Positions 1 through 8,037 of a stretch of 64,000 nt of DNA are shown in pieces. The DNA is taken from contig JAUILN010000018.1 of NCBI GenBank assembly GCA_030432695.1, positions 1-64,000 on the forward strand, read 5' to 3'. Numbering within the stretch: position 1 is the stretch's first letter; each line of letters begins with the position of its first letter. The notes under the pieces were generated by a model. That model was given only the letters and a program-made list of their open reading frames with translations. It was not told where the DNA came from and searched no databases. This DNA comes from a bacterium. Its GTDB lineage: Bacteria > Planctomycetota > UBA1135 > UBA2386. The position numbers were made by a program, and so were the translations under genes.

Positions 1-176
1 AGGTCTACGAGCAAGCGCGTCGCAAGAATCCACACCGGTGGACTGGCGCCACGCGCAACTGGTCGAGACCCGCCGTAGTGCGACTCAACCCGTCAAAGGA
101 CGCGTCGAGCTCCAAGGAGCCCGTCGCTTGAACAGTGCCTTCCGTGCGACATCTACCTTGACACTCACCGGACCTG

Positions 177-857
177 GTGTTCGGAAACGAGTTCGCCCCG
201 ACAGAGATCCACTGGGGGCTCGGCAACCGTCGCTTCGTCGAGGACACGTCGATGTTCCCGCCGACTGCTCTGAACGTGTGGATGAGCGCGGCGCGGCTCG
301 TGGACTTCGACCAGGACGGCGACTTGGACCTTCTGCAATCGGGGTTTCGTGCCGAGTGCTTGCTGGAGAATCTCGGGGGGCGCCGCTTTGCGGATGTGAC
401 CCACTTGCTCGAGCCGCTCCTCACCGCGTCTCTCGTCTTCGCGGACTTCGATCACGACGGGGATCAGGACCTTCTCCACAGGATCAGGCAGACCAACGAC
501 AGCCAGTTGTCGATGGCCCTCTTCCGCCACACCTGGGCCCCGCGCAGCGCGACCCTCGGCAGTTCGATGACGCTCGAGCTGCATGCGCCGCCCGGTCGCT
601 TCGTATTGCTCTCCGCCTCGTCTACCCTGGCGACCATCGATCTCGGTTCCCGCGGTATCTGGCAGCTCGATTTCGCCAGGAGCGTGCAGTTCCCCAGCGT
701 GACCATCCCGGCGACGCGCCGTCGCGACATCGTCCTGGCGGTGCCGAGCGACCCGGCTCTGCGTGGCGTGGACCTGCACTGGCAGGCGATCGAGATCGAT
801 CCCGGGGTGGTCGACGCGGTGCGGGTGGGCAACCGCGCGACGACGCGATTCCAGTGA
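177..857 (+). pseudogene. FG-GAP/VCBS-repeat protein, 5'-truncated fragment
   Basis: The readable frame gives about 226 residues with two typical FG-GAP/VCBS calcium-loop repeats: FDQDGDLDLL near residue 43 and FDHDGDQDLL near residue 91, each preceded by a NLGGRRF-type lead-in. Such repeats form secreted beta-propeller blades. In frame, two stops (about 129-131 and 159-161) lie just upstream, and the peptide right after the second stop (PDLVFGNEF) is already repeat-like. The N-terminus and signal peptide are therefore missing, and no upstream frame restores them. The last ~100 residues form a beta-rich tail ending LRGVDLHWQAIEIDP, resembling tails of other secreted proteins in this window. 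I call it a remnant; GTG 177 is only the first in-frame start codon. A sequencing frameshift upstream is an alternative. Confidence 0.6.
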
Positions 858-902
858 CCCAGCGCGGGACCTGCGATGCAGAGGAGGGCGACGGCGCGTG
901 GT

Positions 903-944
903 CGAGGGAGCCCGGCCGAGGGAGCCCGGTCGAGGCAGCCCGGT
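903..944. repeat. Three tandem 14-bp repeats
   Basis: Three adjacent 14-bp units (903-916, 917-930, 931-944) with consensus CGAGGSAGCCCGGY differ at only one or two positions; a fourth unit begins at 945 and decays. They sit just downstream of the FG-GAP fragment in non-coding sequence. This looks like a small slippage array. Confidence 0.7.
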
Positions 945-1139
945 CGAAGCCGAGCACCGCTACGGGGCGGAGGAGACGGTGTGGCGGCGGGAGTGCTCGA
1001 TGAGGCGGATGCGGCGTTGCTTGGGTTCGGGGGCTCGTGCCGGGCCGGGTGCGGCGGCCGGGGTAGGGGAAGGTGCGGGGCGCTCGCCGTGCTGCTCGAT
1101 AGTCGCTGCCATCGGCTCATCAGACCCCTGCGCATCAAT

Positions 1140-1168
1140 GCGTCAGGGGTTGACGCCAAGGTGCGTCA
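1140..1168 (+). promoter_or_regulatory. Candidate operator of the antitoxin gene
   Basis: An inverted repeat GCGTCA-N5-TGACGC lies at 1140-1156, and a third half-site GCGTCA at 1163-1168. It ends 17 bp before the antitoxin ATG. Antitoxins of this class usually repress their own promoter through such palindromes, so this is a reasonable operator guess. A TTGACG hexamer at 1150-1155 could be a -35 element inside it. This is inference from position and symmetry only. Confidence 0.4.
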
Positions 1169-1184
1169 GCGCTTTCCAAAGTAG

Positions 1185-1472
1185 ATGCGAACCACGGCGG
1201 ACATTCATGAGGCGCGCCTGAACCGCGCCAGGGCCTTTGCCGGGGCCGCCGGGAAGCGCCTGTCCGATGTGATCAACGAGGCCCTCACGGAACTCATCAG
1301 TCGTCGTGAGGAGGTCGCGGCGCGAACGCGTTCCGCGATCGAGCTCCCGGCCTTTGGCGGATCCGGCTTTCAGCCGGGCATCGATCCGACGAGCAACGCG
1401 AGCCTCATGGCTGCGTGCGATGAGCCGACTGCCGAACCGGCCAACGTCGCTGAGCTCGATCGACGGCGTTGA
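1185..1472 (+). CDS. VapB-type antitoxin, apparently orphan
   Basis: A 95-residue protein with the layout of VapB/Arc-type antitoxins. The N-terminal MRTTADIHEARLNRA strand-helix is the ribbon-helix-helix DNA-binding half, followed by a helix (GKRLSDVINEALTELI) and the toxin-wrapping tail with the family-typical LPAFGGSGFQPGIDP segment. VapB proteins neutralise PIN-domain RNases and autorepress. No PIN toxin follows: the next 140 bp hold no frame with the usual acidic residues, and the next gene is on the other strand. The antitoxin therefore looks solitary, either left behind after toxin loss or acting on a partner elsewhere. ATG 1185 fits the family start; a possible palindromic operator lies just upstream. 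Confidence 0.75.
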   Translation: MRTTADIHEARLNRARAFAGAAGKRLSDVINEALTELISRREEVAARTRSAIELPAFGGSGFQPGIDPTSNASLMAACDEPTAEPANVAELDRRR

Positions 1473-1616
1473 GGGGCCGGGCCATTGGATCTCCCGGACG
1501 TCAGCCGGCACGGCCATCCGGCCGAGGTTCGCAGCCTGGAGTTCGAGGTGTGATCCTCTGTTTCGCGGGCTGCTGGCGCGATGGATCGGCCCCGAACCTC
1601 ACGGCCGCGGAACGCG

Positions 1617-2990
1617 TCAGCGCAGCAGTTGCACCGAGAGCACTCCGGACGTCGCCAGGCGTCTCATGGGTCCAGCCTCGACGACCGCCGCCTGGCTCAC
1701 CAGCAGCCAGCTCGCACCACCGGGCCATTGGTAGCCGAGCGAGGCGGTGCCATTGGCATCGACGATCAAAGGCGTCGGGATCGGCGGCGTGGCGAAGTCG
1801 ATCGCGCTCCAGATCGGCACGCCGAGGTGGTGGGTGATGAGGCGTGGTGCCGCGAAGGGCGTGCGGTCGTTGAACAGCGCGATGCCGAGTGAGCCAGGGG
1901 GCAGGCCGGTCCAGGTCAGTGTCCACGGCCCCGGGGGCACCTGCGCGCCGGTGGAGCTGCTCGCGCGCGGACGGGCGGCGTGCACGACGCGCAGCCCTGC
2001 ATACGTCGCCCAGTCGGCGATGCCGATCCACAGCGCACCGCCGTCATCCGGCTGCCAGGGATCGAAGGTGGCAGCGCTGCCGTCGACGAAGGCCAGGCTC
2101 AGCGTGGCGGTGCCGTCGGCCGCGGCGAGGGGGGTGGGGTCGAGGGTGCCGTCTGGGTGGATGCGGCGGATGCCGCCGGCGTTGGAGTCGGAGACGTACA
2201 GCGCGCCGCGGTCGTCGCGGACCAGGTCGTAGGCGTTGTCGAGGCCGGTGGTGTGGACCACTGCGTCGGCGAGGGTCAGCGGGGCACCGCCTGCCTGCAG
2301 TGCTGAGCGGATGCGCGCGCCGGGGAAGCGCAGCACGTTCACCGAGCCCGGCGGGATCGGCCAGCCTGCGGGTAGCACCGCGACCAACACGTCGTCGCTG
2401 CTGCGGTCGACGAGCAGCGGACCCGAGGGACCGGACAGGCGGGCGATCTCGCGTGGCGCGCCGCCCTGCGGGTCGATCGCCCAGATCCCCGTGTCGGCGT
2501 TGGGTCCCGGGAAGCCGGGGTTGGCGTTGACCAGGATCGTGCCGGTCGAGGTGACGTCGAGGTCGAAGGTCCAGGCCGGCACCGGATGGGTCGTCTCGCG
2601 GCCGCTCGCGAGGTCGCGGACGAACAGGGTGGTCGCGTCGTCGGAGTAGTAGAGCGGGCCGCCGGGGAGCGGGCGGGTCAGCAGGCCGGGGCGGGTGCCC
2701 GACGCGAAGGAGCGCAGCGGCGTGCGGTTGCCGGCGGCGTCGACGTGCAGGATCTGGTGGTCGATCGCGACCAGGAAGGCGCCGGGGGTGTCGGCTGGCG
2801 CGAGGCCCCCGACGCCGAACGGGCTGCTGCGCTCGATCCACACGTCGGCCGCGTCGAAGCCGGGTGCGAGGCCGGGCGGGGTCTGGGCCGTCAGCGCGGT
2901 CGCGAGGAGCGCGACGCCGGCCAGGGAATTGGCGAACGGGAGACGACGGGCGCGATGGGCGCCCACGACGGGTCGGACGGTTCGGTGCAT
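1617..2990 (-). CDS. Secreted beta-propeller protein under cobalamin riboswitch
   Basis: A 457-residue protein beginning with a signal peptide (basic MHRTVRPVVGAHRARR, hydrophobic core, AQT cleavage-like site near residue 37). The body has repeated NHL/SMP-30-like blades, e.g. ALYVSDSNAGGIRRIHPDG near residue 270, where an unfolding path of Asp/Gly-rich beta turns suggests a six- or seven-bladed propeller. The last ~100 residues form a beta-rich tail (ending GVLSVQLLR) shared in style with other secreted proteins here. I chose ATG 2990 because it gives a clean signal peptide and has GGGGGCAAGGG upstream; an in-frame ATG at 3083 lies inside the riboswitch. The gene is monocistronic within the window. 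A cobalamin riboswitch occupies its leader, so expression should fall when B12 is abundant. The function is unknown; a role in extracellular corrinoid capture or in a B12-independent process is inference. Confidence 0.8.
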   Translation of the reverse strand: MHRTVRPVVGAHRARRLPFANSLAGVALLATALTAQTPPGLAPGFDAADVWIERSSPFGVGGLAPADTPGAFLVAIDHQILHVDAAGNRTPLRSFASGTRPGLLTRPLPGGPLYYSDDATTLFVRDLASGRETTHPVPAWTFDLDVTSTGTILVNANPGFPGPNADTGIWAIDPQGGAPREIARLSGPSGPLLVDRSSDDVLVAVLPAGWPIPPGSVNVLRFPGARIRSALQAGGAPLTLADAVVHTTGLDNAYDLVRDDRGALYVSDSNAGGIRRIHPDGTLDPTPLAAADGTATLSLAFVDGSAATFDPWQPDDGGALWIGIADWATYAGLRVVHAARPRASSSTGAQVPPGPWTLTWTGLPPGSLGIALFNDRTPFAAPRLITHHLGVPIWSAIDFATPPIPTPLIVDANGTASLGYQWPGGASWLLVSQAAVVEAGPMRRLATSGVLSVQLLR

Positions 2991-3024
2991 GGTCCCTTGC
3001 CCCCGTTCCACGAGGGGCCGTGTC

Positions 3025-3040
3025 GCCGGCGCAGGCCGGC
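3025..3040 (-). promoter_or_regulatory. Candidate expression-platform hairpin of the riboswitch
   Basis: GCCGGC-CTGC-GCCGGC forms a perfect 6-bp stem with a tetraloop between the B12 box and the propeller start codon, 35 nt before the ATG. No U-tract follows, so a translational or kissing-loop switch is more likely than intrinsic termination. This assignment is inference. Confidence 0.4.
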
Positions 3041-3055
3041 AGTCCTTGGGCGAGT

Positions 3056-3209
3056 GCTCCGAGCCGTCTTCTGGCTTGCGCATCGACCGGCCGGAACGCC
3101 TTCCCGGTGTGCCCCCGCATGGGGCACTGCCAGTGGCTGTCGTTCCGACCGTCCGCGCTCACAGCGGCGGGCCCGCGGGGGATTCGCACCCCACTTCCGT
3201 ACCCGGAGC
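3056..3209 (-). ncRNA. Cobalamin (B12) riboswitch
   Basis: Read on the minus strand, this leader matches the class I cobalamin aptamer in order. Paired ends GCTCCG (3209-3204) and CGGAGC (3061-3056) form P1. Then come GGTACGGAAGT (cf. AAUAGGGAA), a hairpin GGGGTGCGAATCCCC, the core CCCGCCGCTGTGAGC (cf. CCGCAACUGUGAGC), GCCACTGG, CCGGGAAGGCG, and the B12 box AAGCCAGAAGACGG. Order and spacing agree with RF00174 as I know it. The aptamer lies between the group II decarboxylase stop (3253) and the start of the secreted propeller gene (2990), in sense orientation to the latter. The family normally represses transcription or translation of B12 uptake, synthesis or B12-independent isozyme genes when adenosylcobalamin binds. 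Confidence 0.92.
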
Positions 3210-3252
3210 GGTCAGGCCGCAGGATAGCGGCGCGCGCAGGCCGGAGCGAGGG

Positions 3253-4644
3253 TCAGTCCGCGCCGGGCGGCTGCTCGTCGAGCAGCGCCAGCACCCGGTC
3301 GACGGTCTCGTCGACGTCCTGCTCGGTGGTGCGGTGGTTCACCACGCAGAATCGCAGCACGAACGAGCCGGCGACGCGCGACGACGACAGGAAGCAGAAG
3401 CCGTCGCGGTGCAGTGCGTCGACCAGGCGGCGGCCGCCTTCCTCTTCGCCGGGGACCGCGAACGAGAACACCGACATGCGCGGCGGGGTCACGAGCCTGA
3501 TGCGCGGGTCGGCGAGCAGGCGGTCGGCGGCGCGGCGGGCGAGGGCCTGGTCGTGGCGGACCGCGTCGGCCAGGGCGTCGACGCCGAGGCCGCGCAGCAG
3601 CGTCCACAGCTTGAGTGCGCGCCCGCCGCGAGTCAGTTCGGGGCCGCGTTCGAACAGGTTGACCGCGTCGCGGGGCAGATCCTGCAGGTAGGCGCCGTCG
3701 CCGGTGAAGGCCTGCTCCAGGGAGCCGTCGCGGCGCGTCAGCAGGCAGCCCGACTCGATGCCGGCGTAGAGCCACTTGTGCGGGTCGAGGGTCAACGAGT
3801 CGGCGCCGGCCAGTGCTTCGCGGATCGCAGTTTCCTCGGGGCAGAGCGCCATGGCTGCTCCATAGGCCCCGTCGACGTGGATCCACGCGCCGTGGCGGCG
3901 GCCGATCTCCGCGCAGGCCGTGACGTCGTCGACGGCGCCGGTCGAGGTGGTGCCGACCGTGGGCACGATCGCCGCGGGCACGAGGCCGTCGGCGAGGTCG
4001 GACTCCAGTCGGCTCGCCAGGCCGTCGGTCGCGAGGCGCTGCTCGAAGTCGACCGGCAGGGCGACGATCCGTTCGTCGGCGTAGCCGAGGATCCGCGCTG
4101 CCTTGCGCACCGAGTAGTGGGCCTCGCTGCTGGTGTAGATCGTCTGCCGGGCGAGCGGGGCGGGGCAGGCTTCACGGGCCGCGGCGAGCGCCGACAGGTT
4201 GGCGAGCGAGCCGCCGCTGGTGAGGATCCCGCTCGACCAAGCCTCGGGCAGGCCGAGCGCTTCCCGGAGCCAGCCGAGGACGACCAGTTCGAGCTGCGCC
4301 ATCGACGCGCCGCCGAGCCAGGTGCCGACGAAGGGATTGGCGAACGCCGCCATGAGGTCGCCCACCGCGCTGGCGAAGCTGCCGGGCGCGGGCACGTAGC
4401 CGAAGAAGCGCGGGTGGTCGACGCGGGTGGCGCGCGGCAGCACCCGGTCGTGGAAGCGCTCGATGCAGTCGGCGAGGCCCAGGCCCTGGCGGGGGAGCGG
4501 CTCGTCGAGCAGGGCCTGCAGCTCGGTCGGGTCCGGCGGCGTGTGGACGCGGGCTTCGCGGATCCGCGTCCGGGCGTCGAGGGAACGATCGAGTGCGAGC
4601 CGGGCCAGCCGGCGCATCTCCTCGGGGTCGGGGTCGAGACTCAT
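3253..4644 (-). CDS. PLP-dependent group II amino acid decarboxylase
   Basis: A 463-residue protein of the aromatic-L-amino-acid decarboxylase type. Diagnostic features are HPRFFGYVPAPGSFASAVGD near residue 77, GILTSGGSLANLSAL (139-153), SSEAHYSVRKAA with the ring-stacking His176, HVDGAYG with the PLP-nitrogen Asp258, and the Schiff-base lysine in LDPHKWLYAG (Lys290). Family members decarboxylate L-DOPA, tryptophan, tyrosine, phenylalanine or sometimes acidic amino acids; the substrate cannot be told from motifs. It is a cytosolic homodimer by family. ATG 4644 starts MSLDPDPEEMRRLARLALD, which fits the usual N-terminus. It is transcribed divergently from DAHP synthase with a 159-bp gap. It precedes the riboswitch on the same strand, but the riboswitch lies downstream of its stop and does not control it. 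Confidence 0.9.
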   Translation of the reverse strand: MSLDPDPEEMRRLARLALDRSLDARTRIREARVHTPPDPTELQALLDEPLPRQGLGLADCIERFHDRVLPRATRVDHPRFFGYVPAPGSFASAVGDLMAAFANPFVGTWLGGASMAQLELVVLGWLREALGLPEAWSSGILTSGGSLANLSALAAAREACPAPLARQTIYTSSEAHYSVRKAARILGYADERIVALPVDFEQRLATDGLASRLESDLADGLVPAAIVPTVGTTSTGAVDDVTACAEIGRRHGAWIHVDGAYGAAMALCPEETAIREALAGADSLTLDPHKWLYAGIESGCLLTRRDGSLEQAFTGDGAYLQDLPRDAVNLFERGPELTRGGRALKLWTLLRGLGVDALADAVRHDQALARRAADRLLADPRIRLVTPPRMSVFSFAVPGEEEGGRRLVDALHRDGFCFLSSSRVAGSFVLRFCVVNHRTTEQDVDETVDRVLALLDEQPPGAD

Positions 4645-4803
4645 GGGGTGCGGGGTGCGGCGCTCGGATTGACCGGGTCGCGACGCGATCCTATCCTGCT
4701 TCGCCCCCGAGCCCGGCGCCACCGCTCCCTGGCTCGCCCTTCGCCCGCGCGATCCGCTCGCACCGGAGTCGCGCGACCCGCCACCCGACCCGCCGCCGCC
4801 ATC

Positions 4804-5661
4804 GTGGCCCCCGATCTGACGACCCCTCGACCCGTGCCCGCGACGCGCACCGTTCCAGTGACTGGCGACCACCTCGCGTTCGGCGCCGACCGGCTGGTGG
4901 TGATGGCCGGGCCGTGTGCCGTGGAGACCCGCGAGCAGCTGTTGTCGACTGCTCATGCGGTCGCGGCCGCGGGGGCGGCGCTGCTGCGCGGCGGGGCCTA
5001 CAAGCCGAGGACCTCCCCGGACTCGTTCCAGGGGCTCGGTCCCGCGGGTCTGGAACTGCTCGCCGAGGCCAGTGCCGCGACCGGCCTGCCGGTGGTCACC
5101 GAGGTCCTCGATCCGCGCGATGTCGAGCGCGTGGCCGCGTCCGCGGCGATGCTGCAGGTCGGCTCGCGCAACATGCAGAACTTCCCGTTGCTGCGGGAGG
5201 TCGGTCGGGTCGACCGGCCGGTGCTGCTCAAGCGCGGTGCCGCGGCGACGATCGACGAGCTGCTGCACGCCGCCGACTACATCCTCCGCGAGGGCAACCA
5301 GCGGGTGGTGCTCTGCGAGCGCGGCGTGCGGGCCTTCGACCCGGCGACCCGCTACCTGCTCGACCTCGCCGCGGTTCCGGTCCTGAAGAGCCGCAGCGAC
5401 CTGCCGGTGGTGGTCGATCCGAGCCACGGCACCGGGCGGCGGGACTGCGTGGTGCCGATGGCCCGCGCGGCGGTGGCGGCGGGTGCCGACGGCCTGCTGA
5501 TCGAGGTCCACCCCGCGCCGCACGAGGCCCTCTGCGACGGGCCGCAAGCTCTGTTGCCAGAGGATTTTTCGGCGTTGATGCGAGACATCGACACGCTGGC
5601 GGGGATGCTGGGCCGCCGCGTCGTCCGGCCGGGGTCCCGGTCGTCGGCGACCGCCCCGTGA
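4804..5661 (+). CDS. aroF: 3-deoxy-7-phosphoheptulonate (DAHP) synthase, type I-beta
   Basis: This is the first enzyme of the shikimate pathway, condensing PEP with erythrose 4-phosphate. About 285 residues. The signature LVVMAGPCAVETREQL begins the barrel, followed by LLRGGAYKPRTSPDSFQGLG, LQVGSRNMQNFPLL, VLLKRGAAATIDE, VVLCERGVRAFDP, DLPVVVDPSHGTGRR and LIEVHPAPHEALCDGPQ, all classic for the AroF/KdsA-like I-beta subfamily. The N-terminal ferredoxin-like or chorismate-mutase extension of regulated forms is absent, so feedback control is unclear. The start is uncertain: GTG 4804 is the longest sensible option, with GTG 4834 and 4858 as alternatives; no Shine-Dalgarno sequence is visible. The later shikimate genes aroA-aroK and aroC lie 14 kb away on the other strand. 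Confidence 0.9.
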   Translation: MAPDLTTPRPVPATRTVPVTGDHLAFGADRLVVMAGPCAVETREQLLSTAHAVAAAGAALLRGGAYKPRTSPDSFQGLGPAGLELLAEASAATGLPVVTEVLDPRDVERVAASAAMLQVGSRNMQNFPLLREVGRVDRPVLLKRGAAATIDELLHAADYILREGNQRVVLCERGVRAFDPATRYLLDLAAVPVLKSRSDLPVVVDPSHGTGRRDCVVPMARAAVAAGADGLLIEVHPAPHEALCDGPQALLPEDFSALMRDIDTLAGMLGRRVVRPGSRSSATAP

Positions 5662-5749
5662 CCGCGCGCAGATCTGGCGCCAGGGTCACGGTCCGTGTCG
5701 AGAGGATCGATCGCGTGCGCCCACCGCGTGCGCCCGGAATCAACGAACC

Positions 5750-6514
5750 ATGAGCGACGGTCGCAAGCCCTACATCGCCGGGAACTGGAAGATGAATCTC
5801 GACCGGTCCAAGGCGCTCGACCTGATCAAGACGATCAAGGGGCGCCTGGGTGACGGCAACGACCGTGAGGTCGCGGTGTTCGCGCCCTCGGTCTACCTCG
5901 CCGACGTGTCGGCGGTCGCGCAGGGCTCGCCGCTCGGGGTGGGCGCGCAGAACATGTACTACGAGCCGGGCGGCGCCTTCACCGGCGAGCTCTGCGGCAC
6001 GATGCTCCGCGAGGTCGGTGCCGACCGGGTGCTGGTCGGCCACAGCGAGCGGCGCCACGTCTTCGGCGAACCCGACGAGTGGATGTCCCGCAAGATCCGC
6101 GCGGCGCTGCGCGACTCGCTGTTGCCGGTGCTGTGCGTCGGCGAGCGGCTCGAGGAGCGCAAGGGCAACAAGACCGACCGCGTGCTGAAGAAGCAGCTCG
6201 AGAGCGCTCTGATCGACCTCCAGGCCGACGAGGTGCGTCGGCTCACCATCGCCTACGAGCCGGTCTGGGCGATCGGCACCGGCGAGGTCGCGACCCCCGA
6301 CCAGGCGGCGGCGGCCCACGCGTTCATCCGCAAGTGGATCGCCCAGAAGCTGGGGGCCGAGTCCGGGGAGGCGATCCGCATCCTGTACGGCGGCAGCGTC
6401 AGCCCGGACAACGTCAAGGCGCTGATGGCCCTCGACGACGTCGACGGCGTGCTGGTCGGCGGCGCGAGCCTCAAGCCCGACCTGTTCCTGCCGATCATCG
6501 AATACGACTCGTGA
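5750..6514 (+). CDS. tpiA: Triosephosphate isomerase
   Basis: A 254-residue enzyme interconverting dihydroxyacetone phosphate and glyceraldehyde 3-phosphate in glycolysis. All key residues are present: GNWKMN with Lys14, VLVGHSERR with the electrophilic His98, AYEPVWAIGTG with the catalytic base Glu170, and the phosphate-binding LYGGSVSPDN and LVGGASLKP loops. Length is standard. ATG 5750 is the only sensible start (MSDGRKPYIAGNWKMN). It heads the run tpiA-secG-yicC-gmk-coaC-prmA, an arrangement recurrent in Planctomycetota, and is separated from secG by 210 bp. Confidence 0.97.
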   Translation: MSDGRKPYIAGNWKMNLDRSKALDLIKTIKGRLGDGNDREVAVFAPSVYLADVSAVAQGSPLGVGAQNMYYEPGGAFTGELCGTMLREVGADRVLVGHSERRHVFGEPDEWMSRKIRAALRDSLLPVLCVGERLEERKGNKTDRVLKKQLESALIDLQADEVRRLTIAYEPVWAIGTGEVATPDQAAAAHAFIRKWIAQKLGAESGEAIRILYGGSVSPDNVKALMALDDVDGVLVGGASLKPDLFLPIIEYDS

Positions 6515-6724
6515 GACGGCCGGCCGCCGCGGCTGACCCGGCCGGGTCCGGGACCTGAGTTCGCATCCCGGCTTGCCGAGGGCGATTGGTGCCCTCCGCA
6601 CCGGCTCCGTGCAGGAACCCTCCGGTCGGGGGTCGCCTCGCGCCGCTCCGCCGGGCATCCTGTTCGGCCCCTTCGGCTGCCCGCGGGCAGTCCCCCTACA
6701 GACGACCCCTCCGCCTATCCCGCC

Positions 6725-6955
6725 ATGGACTTCCTCCGCATCATTCTCTGGGTGGTGTTCTTTGCCGCCGCCCTCCTGCTCGCCGCTGTGGTCCTGCTCC
6801 AGGAGGGTAAGGGTGGCGGTCTCGCCGATGCCTTCGGTGGCGTGGGTGCCGAGACCTTCGGCGTGAAGACCACCGGCATCAGCCGCTTCACCTACGCCCT
6901 GGCGGGCGCCTACATGGTCGCGGCGATCCTGCTGCACGCGACGTGGAATCTGTGA
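6725..6955 (+). CDS. secG: Preprotein translocase subunit SecG
   Basis: A 76-residue inner-membrane protein. The first membrane segment is at about 4-24 (ending AAVVLLQEGKGGGLADAFGG, the SecG hallmark of a hydrophobic helix followed by a Gly-rich cytosolic loop) and the second at about 53-72. SecG supports SecYEG/SecA-driven export, consistent with the many signal-peptide proteins here. ATG 6725 follows a 210-bp gap after tpiA. The stop codon falls in the first unit of an 18-bp tandem repeat. Confidence 0.92.
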   Translation: MDFLRIILWVVFFAAALLLAAVVLLQEGKGGGLADAFGGVGAETFGVKTTGISRFTYALAGAYMVAAILLHATWNL

Positions 6956-7008
6956 TCGACCGGAACCTGTGATCGATAGGGGGCCTGTAATCGATCGGGA
7001 ACCTGTGA
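6949..7008. repeat. Tandem 18-bp repeats after secG
   Basis: Three successive units of about 18 bp, consensus CCTGTGATCGATMGGRAA, start at about 6949, 6966 and 6984, and a partial fourth begins at 7002. The secG stop codon lies inside the first unit. The array ends about 55 bp before the yicC start. It is too regular for chance and has no spacer, so it is not CRISPR. It could be slippage, a protein-binding array, or a mechanism that extends the secG 3' end. Confidence 0.7.
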
Positions 7009-7061
7009 GGGCGTGGCACCCGAGCGGCGGAGCCTGAACGTCCCGCGGTGAGCGGCAGCGC

Positions 7062-7958
7062 GTGGCGAAGATCCAGAGCATGACCGGCTCCGGCTGGTCC
7101 CGAGGTGCGGTCGACGGCTTGGGTGAGCTGCTCGTCGACGTGCGCTCGGTGAACGGCAAGTCGCTCAGCGTGAAGACCCGTCTGCCGGCGGCAATCCAGT
7201 CTCTGGAGCGCGAGTTCGACCGGCGGGTGCGGGCGCGTATCGAGCGGGGCACGGTTTCGCTGTCGGTGCAGGTCGATCGCTCGGTGGGTGCGGTCGGCGC
7301 GTTGCTGCAGTCCGATCAGTTCGCCGCGGTGTCTCGCAAGCTGACCGCGCTGGCCGCGGAGCAGGGCCTCGCCGAAGTCTCGGTCCGCGACGTGGTCGTG
7401 GTTCTCCTTGCGTTGCGCGGTGGCAGTGACGGGCCGTCGATCGAGCCCGGTGCCGGGATGTCCGACGGACTCGCCGCCTTGCTCGACGAGGCGCTCGACC
7501 GGCTGGTTGCCGAGCGCGAGACCGAAGGTGCTGCGACTCGCGAAGCCATGCGCGAGGCGCTGCGCGAACTCGCGGCGGGCCGCGAGGCGGTGGCGGCGCG
7601 TGCCCCACAGTTGATCGCCGACTACCGGCAGCGACTGTTGGATCGGGTCCGCGAGTTCCTGGACGGCCGCGCGGTCGAACTCGAGGAGGCCGCGGTGGTC
7701 CGCGAGGTCGCGCTGTTCGCCGACAAGTCCGACATCGCCGAGGAGCTGCAGCGTCTCGAGACCCACCTGCAACGGCTCGGTGCCTTGCTCGACGCCGGCG
7801 GCGCGGTCGGGCGGCAGTTGGAGTTCCTGCTCCAGGAGGCGCTGCGCGAGGTGAACACCATCGGCAGCAAGTCGCCGGACGTCGACACCGCGCACGCCGT
7901 GGTGGCCATGAAGTCGTGGATCGATCGCCTCAAGGAGCAGGCGGCCAACCTGGCTTGA
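7062..7958 (+). CDS. yicC: YicC/YloC family endoribonuclease
   Basis: A 298-residue protein with the family N-terminus IQSMTGSGWSRGAV, the VDVRSVNGKSLSVKTRLP segment and a C-terminal acidic helical domain containing RLEFL-like and IGSKSPD...MKSWIDRLKEQAANL (usually TIGSKS..D...VEMKxxIEKIREQVQN), which carries the metal-dependent RNase site in YicC. The E. coli homologue cleaves RNA and promotes decay of the sRNA RyhB. GTG 7062 is chosen because the family starts two to five residues before SMTGxG. It precedes gmk, as in many genomes, with an 80-bp gap. Confidence 0.92.
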   Translation: MAKIQSMTGSGWSRGAVDGLGELLVDVRSVNGKSLSVKTRLPAAIQSLEREFDRRVRARIERGTVSLSVQVDRSVGAVGALLQSDQFAAVSRKLTALAAEQGLAEVSVRDVVVVLLALRGGSDGPSIEPGAGMSDGLAALLDEALDRLVAERETEGAATREAMREALRELAAGREAVAARAPQLIADYRQRLLDRVREFLDGRAVELEEAAVVREVALFADKSDIAEELQRLETHLQRLGALLDAGGAVGRQLEFLLQEALREVNTIGSKSPDVDTAHAVVAMKSWIDRLKEQAANLA

Positions 7959-8037
7959 CCGCGGGCGAAACCTCCGGCTTGCCGACGCCGAGTCTTTCCC
8001 GCGCCGCGCCGATCCGCGACGATGACCGCGCATCGGC

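Larger units (their letters stand above)
858..1184. other. Intergenic stretch, no gene seen
   Basis: About 330 bp between the FG-GAP fragment and the antitoxin gene. It contains the 14-bp tandem repeats and, at its right end, the candidate operator of the antitoxin. Open frames cross it in several registers but show low-complexity Arg/Gly/Ala composition and no recognisable domain, so I call none of them. Confidence 0.5.

Noticed and set aside
1473..1616. A PIN-domain toxin following the VapB antitoxin
   Set aside because: The only hint is LDLPDVSRHGHP in a short frame; it ends after about 22 codons and lacks further acidic active-site residues.
3160..3230. tRNA-like T-loop (GGTGCGAATCCCC on the minus strand)
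   Set aside because: No acceptor or anticodon arm could be built; the sequence is fully explained by the P3 region of the cobalamin riboswitch.
3253..5661. Aromatic-metabolite biosynthetic cluster (decarboxylase plus DAHP synthase plus riboswitch)
   Set aside because: The two genes are divergent, the riboswitch does not read into either, and no tailoring, transport or regulator genes accompany them.
6949..7008. CRISPR array
   Set aside because: Units are directly adjacent with no unique spacers and no cas genes are in the window.
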